Assembly (NCBI GenBank): GCA_964405665.1
Contig: CAYOOT010000002.1
Coordinates: forward strand, 26,761-90,760
Direction: 5' to 3'
From: CAYOOT01 sp964405665
GTDB taxonomy: Bacteria; Bdellovibrionota_C; UBA2361; SZUA-149; CAZDWZ01
Length of the DNA: 64,000 nt
Shown in pieces: positions 59,428-64,000 of this stretch (position 1 is the first letter of the stretch; the number at the start of each line of letters is the position of its first letter). The position numbers were made by a program, and so were the translations under genes. Under the pieces are notes generated by a model. It searched no databases. It was given only the letters and a program-made list of their open reading frames with translations, and was not told where the DNA came from.

Positions 59428-61100
59428 TTACTTTAGGACTGAGCTACTCCGGACAACATGATTCCAGTATTGCCATTTATAAAAATGGCAAAATTATTTT
59501 TGCGATGTCGGAAGAGCGTGTTAGCAGAATTAACCATGATCACTCTTTCCCCATCAGAGCAATCGAAGCCGGATTGGATTATACAGGTTTAGCTTATTCT
59601 GAAATTGACAATGTATGTCTCGGTTGGGATGGTCCAGTAAGTTCTCTTTTTAAAAATTTGCAATGTTCAGAAATTAAGAATTTAACTAATATTAAAAGTA
59701 ATGTTAATTTCTTAGTTGGACATCTAAAAAACTTCTATACTCACTCCGGACTAAACACTTTATTTAGAAAATTCGGTAATAAGCCATTTTTTCATTGTAA
59801 TCATCATCTTGCCCATGCAATCAGCGCCTATTCCTTTTCTCCATTTGATCAAGCAACAGTTTTGGTAATAGATGGAAGGGGCGCCTGTGAATCTACCACA
59901 ATTTGGAAAGCGGAAAATAATTCTTTAATTCCCGTAAAAACAATTAATTGGCCCAATTCTCTGGGATTATTATATGCAAAATTCACTAAATATCTGGGAT
60001 TCCAGCCCTTGAGTGACGAGTGGAAAGTGATGGGACTTGCCGCCTATGGCAATACCTTGCTTGATACTTCCAACTTAATCGATTTGAGCAAAGATATTTA
60101 TCAAATCAATAAAAATCTTTTAGGAAATTCTTTGGTGGATGTAAGTTTACTGGAAAAACTTTACGGGCCAAGCAGAAAGGATGGAGATGAAATAACCGCA
60201 CATCACAAAAATGCCGCATACACGGTGCAACATATAACAGAAAAAGCGATCCTCAATCTTACCCGTTACAGTATCAATCTCACCGGCAATAAAAATCTTT
60301 GTCTGGCAGGCGGAGTCGCCATGAACTGTAAAGCAAATGGAATGATTGCTTCATCGGGACTAATTGAGGGAATTTTCATTCAACCGGCAGCTTCCGACGA
60401 AGGAGTCTCTTTAGGAGCGGCACTTTATCCGTCTTTTTTAAAAAATAAAGTTCTTCCAAAATTACCGCTGGAAGATCCTTATTTGGGACTGGGTTTTTCT
60501 GATTCCGAAATTGAAGAAACAATCAATAAATATAAAATCCCTTTTGAAAAATTAGGCGCAAACCGCGGTGAAATTATTGCCAAGGAAATTGCCAATGGTA
60601 AAGTTATCGGCCATTTCAATAAACGAATGGAATTCGGACCGCGCGCTCTCGGTAATCGATCTATTTTAGCCGACCCCAGAAAAGAAGAAACAAAAATAAT
60701 TGTCAATAATTGCGTCAAATACAGGGAGGATTGGCGTCCCTTTGCTCCATCAATTATGGAAGAGCATTATCATGAGTTTTTCAACTCAAAACATTTATCT
60801 CCTTTTATGATCTTAAGTTTTCCCGTAAAAGAAGATGCAGAAAATAAAATTCTAGGGGCCACTCATGTGGATCATACGGGACGCCCACAAACTGTAAATA
60901 AAGAGATCAATCCTGATTACTGGAATTTAATAAATGAGTTTTATAAACTCACAGGAGTTCCCGTTCTGGTAAATACATCATTTAATTTAAAGGGCGAACC
61001 AATTGTTTGTACTCCGACAGACGCCATCAGAACTTTCTATTCTTCAGGACTGGATGTGCTGATACTTGGAAATTATTTGGTAAGAAAAAAATTGCCTTAG
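59424..61100 (+). CDS. NodU/CmcH-family carbamoyltransferase
   Basis: 558 residues. The first part is the ASKHA-type domain (LGLSYSGQHDSSIAIYKNGK, FAMSEERVSRINHDHSFP, HHLAHAISAYSFSPF and VIDGRGACESTT); LCLAGGVAMNCKANG and MEFGPRALGNRSILADPR belong to the second part. NodU/TobZ-type enzymes transfer a carbamoyl group from carbamoyl phosphate, via carbamoyl-AMP, to a sugar hydroxyl. It overlaps the glycosyltransferase gene by 4 bp, so it probably decorates the sugar that enzyme adds. Confidence 0.9.
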   Translation: MITLGLSYSGQHDSSIAIYKNGKIIFAMSEERVSRINHDHSFPIRAIEAGLDYTGLAYSEIDNVCLGWDGPVSSLFKNLQCSEIKNLTNIKSNVNFLVGHLKNFYTHSGLNTLFRKFGNKPFFHCNHHLAHAISAYSFSPFDQATVLVIDGRGACESTTIWKAENNSLIPVKTINWPNSLGLLYAKFTKYLGFQPLSDEWKVMGLAAYGNTLLDTSNLIDLSKDIYQINKNLLGNSLVDVSLLEKLYGPSRKDGDEITAHHKNAAYTVQHITEKAILNLTRYSINLTGNKNLCLAGGVAMNCKANGMIASSGLIEGIFIQPAASDEGVSLGAALYPSFLKNKVLPKLPLEDPYLGLGFSDSEIEETINKYKIPFEKLGANRGEIIAKEIANGKVIGHFNKRMEFGPRALGNRSILADPRKEETKIIVNNCVKYREDWRPFAPSIMEEHYHEFFNSKHLSPFMILSFPVKEDAENKILGATHVDHTGRPQTVNKEINPDYWNLINEFYKLTGVPVLVNTSFNLKGEPIVCTPTDAIRTFYSSGLDVLILGNYLVRKKLP

Positions 61101-61122
61101 CGGCCATATCTACAAAAAAGGC

Positions 61123-61941
61123 TTATTTAATTTTTGAAATAATTCTTTTGGGTAAAGCACAGAGCCATCCTTTAAAATCAAACAGGATTTTTCCCATCAC
61201 TTTATTGGAAGGATGGATCATAAAAATTTCCTGGCAATTGGCAAGATCAATACTGTTATATCTGACATCCTTTTCTGTGATGTTATTATTTTTAATTAAA
61301 ATTATATGCCTTACTTCTTTTGGTGACAATTCAAGATTAGTCGATCCCTTGATGGTTGAGATCTCACAATTTTGAATGCCCTCTGAATTCAAAACATCTT
61401 TTAACAGCGATTGATAATGATCGGCAGGATATTTACTATACCAAGATTTGAATTTGTCCAATGCGGCAATGACTTCCTTCCCTTCGTCCAAAGAAGGCAG
61501 CTCAATAAAAGTTAATCTGGAATGTTTAATAAATAAACCAACCAGTTTCGACCATTTTGCCAGATCATAATGGAAGTGATGTAAAACACTGAGCAGTAAA
61601 ACCACATCAAAGACCTTCTGCCCTTTAAAAAGTTCCGACAGAATTTCAAAATTAAGGATGGAAGAAAAAATATAGTTATTATCTATTTTTTCACTTTGTA
61701 TTTTTTTAAGATGAAACAAATAATCAGGCTTATAATGTTCAATTGAATATACATTGGCATTAAAATCTTTTGCCAGAAGCATGCTAAAAATTCCGAGGTT
61801 GCTCCCTATGTCAAGAAAGGACATCTGATATGAGGAATTCGGAATATGCTTTTTTATTACCTCATATCTCAAATTGCAATCTCTTCCTGTGCTATCCGCA
61901 GTGGCAGCTTGATAGTCACTTATTGTTCTAAAAAATGCCAT
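61123..61941 (-). CDS. Class I SAM-dependent methyltransferase
   Basis: 272 residues from ATG 61941, chosen because GGGAG lies 10 bp upstream; a TTG at 61980 would overlap the preceding gene by 14 bp. MSFLDIGSNLGIFSMLLA is the SAM loop, VYSIEHYKPDYLFHL its partner, and VVLLLSVLHHFHYDLAKW the motif II region with two adjacent His. The C-terminus is basic and may touch the membrane or a glycan. It follows the sulfotransferase gene on the minus strand and is convergent with the carbamoyltransferase gene. Confidence 0.8.
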   Translation of the reverse strand: MAFFRTISDYQAATADSTGRDCNLRYEVIKKHIPNSSYQMSFLDIGSNLGIFSMLLAKDFNANVYSIEHYKPDYLFHLKKIQSEKIDNNYIFSSILNFEILSELFKGQKVFDVVLLLSVLHHFHYDLAKWSKLVGLFIKHSRLTFIELPSLDEGKEVIAALDKFKSWYSKYPADHYQSLLKDVLNSEGIQNCEISTIKGSTNLELSPKEVRHIILIKNNNITEKDVRYNSIDLANCQEIFMIHPSNKVMGKILFDFKGWLCALPKRIISKIK

Positions 61942-61966
61942 AGTAAATTTTCTCCCAATATAAGTA

Positions 61967-62854
61967 TCAGATATACCCAAAATGCTTCAATGTATCTCCT
62001 GCCAGATCTTCAACAAATTTTAGTTCGCTTTCTGACCGATAAGTTCTGAAAATTTCCAGGTTCAGATCCACAATTTTTTTTAAATTATTTACTAACTTTT
62101 GGTCATTTTTTAATTCTAAAAACTCCTGTACTCTATTACAGGAATTTTCAGTATCCTTAACTAAATCTTCGTATCGAAGAGAGATCACTTGTCTATCGGA
62201 AGTTTCTTTTTGAAAATTTAATAAAGTTTCCATGATAATTTTCCAAAAATACACCCCCCTTAAATAAGGACTTAATCCGATAAAGGCCCGATCGTCGTTT
62301 TTCTTTACCCACCAAGGGATCCGGTAATTTTCATATGGTCTGGAGAAAACGATATTATTAGATTCGCCAGAAATAAGTTCCTTATCAGAAATCGATCCAT
62401 AATCTCTTTCCAATTTATCGGCGATTGCCCGTCCATCCCGCACCATGATCACAAACTTAGCAGTGGGAAAGGAACGTAAAAGTATTTCAGGAGCTAAAGA
62501 AAAGTAATTTGATTCCAGCACAACTCGTTCCAAAGATCTTTTTTTTGTAATGAAAGAAAGAAGAAATTCAGACAAATTTCTTTCTCCTTGAAGAACAGAC
62601 AAAAGCAATGACGATCTGCTGCCTATCTTGCCCGAGTTGACGAGAGTATGAAAGTGGTTCCGAATACCGGCACTCATTTCGTATCGATCATTTTTATCCT
62701 CAAGAAAACGATGCAAATGTGCCAAATATGGAGGCAAGACAGTTTCATCAAAAAAAACTGTGTGCCTGAGTCTGATTAAAGCTGAGGATAAAAGAGATTT
62801 GCCGGAACCAGTAGGGCCAAGCAAAATAACAATTTGCCCAATTTGTTTTGTCAT
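61967..62854 (-). CDS. Sulfotransferase-family protein
   Basis: 295 residues. A P-loop GPTGSGKSLLSSAL at residues 13-26 binds the phosphosulfate donor (PAPS) in this fold; KFVIMVRDGRAIADKLE is the 3'-phosphate-binding region with the conserved Arg-Asp; VISLRYEDLVKDTE is the later family signature. The P-loop is closer to a kinase Walker A than to the usual sulfotransferase loop, so an ATP-using role is not excluded. It probably sulfates a glycan sugar. It is followed by a methyltransferase gene on the same strand. Confidence 0.75.
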   Translation of the reverse strand: MTKQIGQIVILLGPTGSGKSLLSSALIRLRHTVFFDETVLPPYLAHLHRFLEDKNDRYEMSAGIRNHFHTLVNSGKIGSRSSLLLSVLQGERNLSEFLLSFITKKRSLERVVLESNYFSLAPEILLRSFPTAKFVIMVRDGRAIADKLERDYGSISDKELISGESNNIVFSRPYENYRIPWWVKKNDDRAFIGLSPYLRGVYFWKIIMETLLNFQKETSDRQVISLRYEDLVKDTENSCNRVQEFLELKNDQKLVNNLKKIVDLNLEIFRTYRSESELKFVEDLAGDTLKHFGYI

Positions 62855-63014
62855 AACAGATATAATATCGGAAAAATTATATATTTAACAAGCAATTAGA
62901 TTAACATCTTCTCACCGCACACAAGGTAAACCTATTGTTTGATGCCATTAGAAGCTTGATAAGAAAAAGGGTTTCCAATTAACTTGTAATTGGTAATATG
63001 CTATTAAAAAAATT

Positions 63015-63758
63015 ATGAGAAAAATATATAAATTAGCTTCTCGATATTTGTATAAATTTTTAGAGCAAATAGTAAAAATTTGTCCTAAAAAATATCAGTT
63101 AGCGGCAATTTATCACTTCAGATACTTTTTGACAGGAACAGATGCAGAACTGGAAAATTTAGAAAAATTAGTCTCACTTAAAGGAAGTTCAAGAATCGCT
63201 TTGGATATTGGAGCTAATATAGGAATTTATGCCTATAAAATGTCGAAACTTTGTAATAAAGTTTATGCTTTTGAAATTAACGATACATTACACAGTTTTA
63301 TCGAAAATTATAAAATAAAGAATTTGCAGTTAGAAAAATACGGTTTGTCTAATATTTGTGATAAGGCAACAATATACTTACCGCTTAACTTAAAAGGAGA
63401 TAAGTTACATGGCTGGGGTTCTTTGGAAAAAAGAGAACTTGAAGGTGTTAAAGATTTTTACACTAAAGAGACTGAAGTAAAAACATTAGATTCTTTAAAT
63501 ATTAAGGACATTGACTTAATCAAAATTGACGTTGAGGGTCATGAGAATAAAGTTCTTCAGGGGGGAATTAATACTATTAAAAGTCAAAGACCGTTGATCA
63601 TAATAGAGACAGACTTGAATAATGTTGAAACTTTCTTAATTAATTTCTTTAAAGAAATTAATTATCGACTTCTAAAACTTCATGAAATATTATCAATCAA
63701 AGAGCATTCTAGTGATAACTGGATTGCCATACCAAGCGAGCTAAATTTACCAACCTAA
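63015..63758 (+). CDS. FkbM-family methyltransferase
   Basis: 247 residues. SRIALDIGANIGIYAYKMSKL is the SAM-binding segment, VYAFEIND follows, and the family signature DIDLIKIDVEGHENKVLQGG is complete. FkbM-type enzymes O-methylate sugars and other small molecules, often in glycan loci. The N-terminal 50 residues are basic and helical. It is transcribed divergently from the sulfotransferase gene. Confidence 0.85.
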   Translation: MRKIYKLASRYLYKFLEQIVKICPKKYQLAAIYHFRYFLTGTDAELENLEKLVSLKGSSRIALDIGANIGIYAYKMSKLCNKVYAFEINDTLHSFIENYKIKNLQLEKYGLSNICDKATIYLPLNLKGDKLHGWGSLEKRELEGVKDFYTKETEVKTLDSLNIKDIDLIKIDVEGHENKVLQGGINTIKSQRPLIIIETDLNNVETFLINFFKEINYRLLKLHEILSIKEHSSDNWIAIPSELNLPT

Positions 63759-63862
63759 GTCCTGTTCTTCTAGCTCTGCAGGGACTTCCCTGCTCAATAA
63801 CATTAATTTTGAGACTGTAAATTAAACTGTATAATTTCCAACATAGATAATTCAATATACGT

Positions 63863-63885
63863 ACGGAGCGCGGACTTCAGGGCAT
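63863..63885. repeat. Fragment of the ACGGAGCGCGGACT repeat
   Basis: ACGGAGCGCGGACT is identical to 20406-20419, followed by CAGGGCA as in the first copy but without the returning arm. The fragment lies in the 242-bp gene-free right end of the window. Confidence 0.55.
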
Positions 63886-63940
63886 CTCTAAAAATTAGGT
63901 AGAATAATTGTTTGGGATGTTTAAATTATGAAAATTTATT

Positions 63941-63957
63941 TGTAGGGGCACCCATAA
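63941..63957. repeat. Fragment of the REP-like GTAGGGGC element
   Basis: TGTAGGGGCACCCATAAAG matches the left arm of the REP-like family at 18360, 26449, 45046 and 50953, but the returning arm is not found before the window ends. A small GCAGGGA/TCCCTGC hairpin lies at 63778-63793, just after the FkbM gene. Confidence 0.5.
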
Positions 63958-64000
63958 AGTCTGACTATTACCCACAAGTACAAATTTCTCTGTTCTCAGT

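Noticed and set aside
1..64000. CRISPR array, tRNA or rRNA genes
   Set aside because: No regularly spaced short repeats, cloverleaf-like segments or rRNA-like conserved sequence were seen in the intergenic regions; the repeats present are palindromic and scattered.

Overview
The window is AT-rich, gene-dense bacterial chromosome. Several features suggest a Gram-negative, deltaproteobacteria-like or Bdellovibrionota-like uncultured lineage: RppH, an SspB-like ClpXP adaptor, an HDOD regulator, a Wzt-type polysaccharide ATPase, F-type/ICE-type conjugation proteins and a single-domain bacterial histone. This placement is an inference; no rRNA or tRNA gene is visible and no search could be run.

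Layout. 1-642 is the start of an HDOD-domain gene that runs off the left edge. 946-11654 is a same-strand block of seven genes: a TraU/PFL_4710-like protein, a Gln/Gly-rich secreted protein, two small thioredoxin-like TrbC/TraW-type proteins, two large proteins that each end in what looks like a papain-type peptidase domain, and an unrecognised 348-residue protein. This is the most unusual part of the window: a partial conjugation or secretion machine joined to two candidate cysteine peptidases. 11691-22276 mixes housekeeping genes (fumC, nadA with a cysteine desulfurase, an M42 aminopeptidase, an SspB-like adaptor) with a histone, two toxin-antitoxin pairs and a nucleotidyltransferase module. 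That module lies between two copies of the fumC 3' end.

22753-48153 is a large surface-glycan locus: multipass GT-C-like or unknown membrane proteins, GT2 and GT4 glycosyltransferases, SAM methyltransferases, an acyltransferase, an SDR epimerase, a GMC oxidoreductase, an AsnB-type amidotransferase and an ABC ATPase with a Wzt-like C-terminal domain. No ABC-2 permease, Wzx or Wzy is recognisable here. Genes change strand repeatedly, so this is several short operons. 48272-49450 is a DUF4143 ATPase with a palindrome in front and a problematic start. 49457-57815 is housekeeping (purF, M20 peptidase, rppH, hisS, PhoH, HD hydrolase, hpt). 57818-63758 is a second glycan-decoration cluster (GT2, NodU-type carbamoyltransferase, methyltransferases, sulfotransferase).

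Intergenic DNA carries several families of palindromic elements. One is REP-like (GTAGGGGC...GCCCCTAC; four copies plus one fragment). One is about 70 bp and flanks phoH on both sides, with the phoH Shine-Dalgarno inside one stem. There are also single long perfect inverted repeats at 22316, 48211 and 54380.
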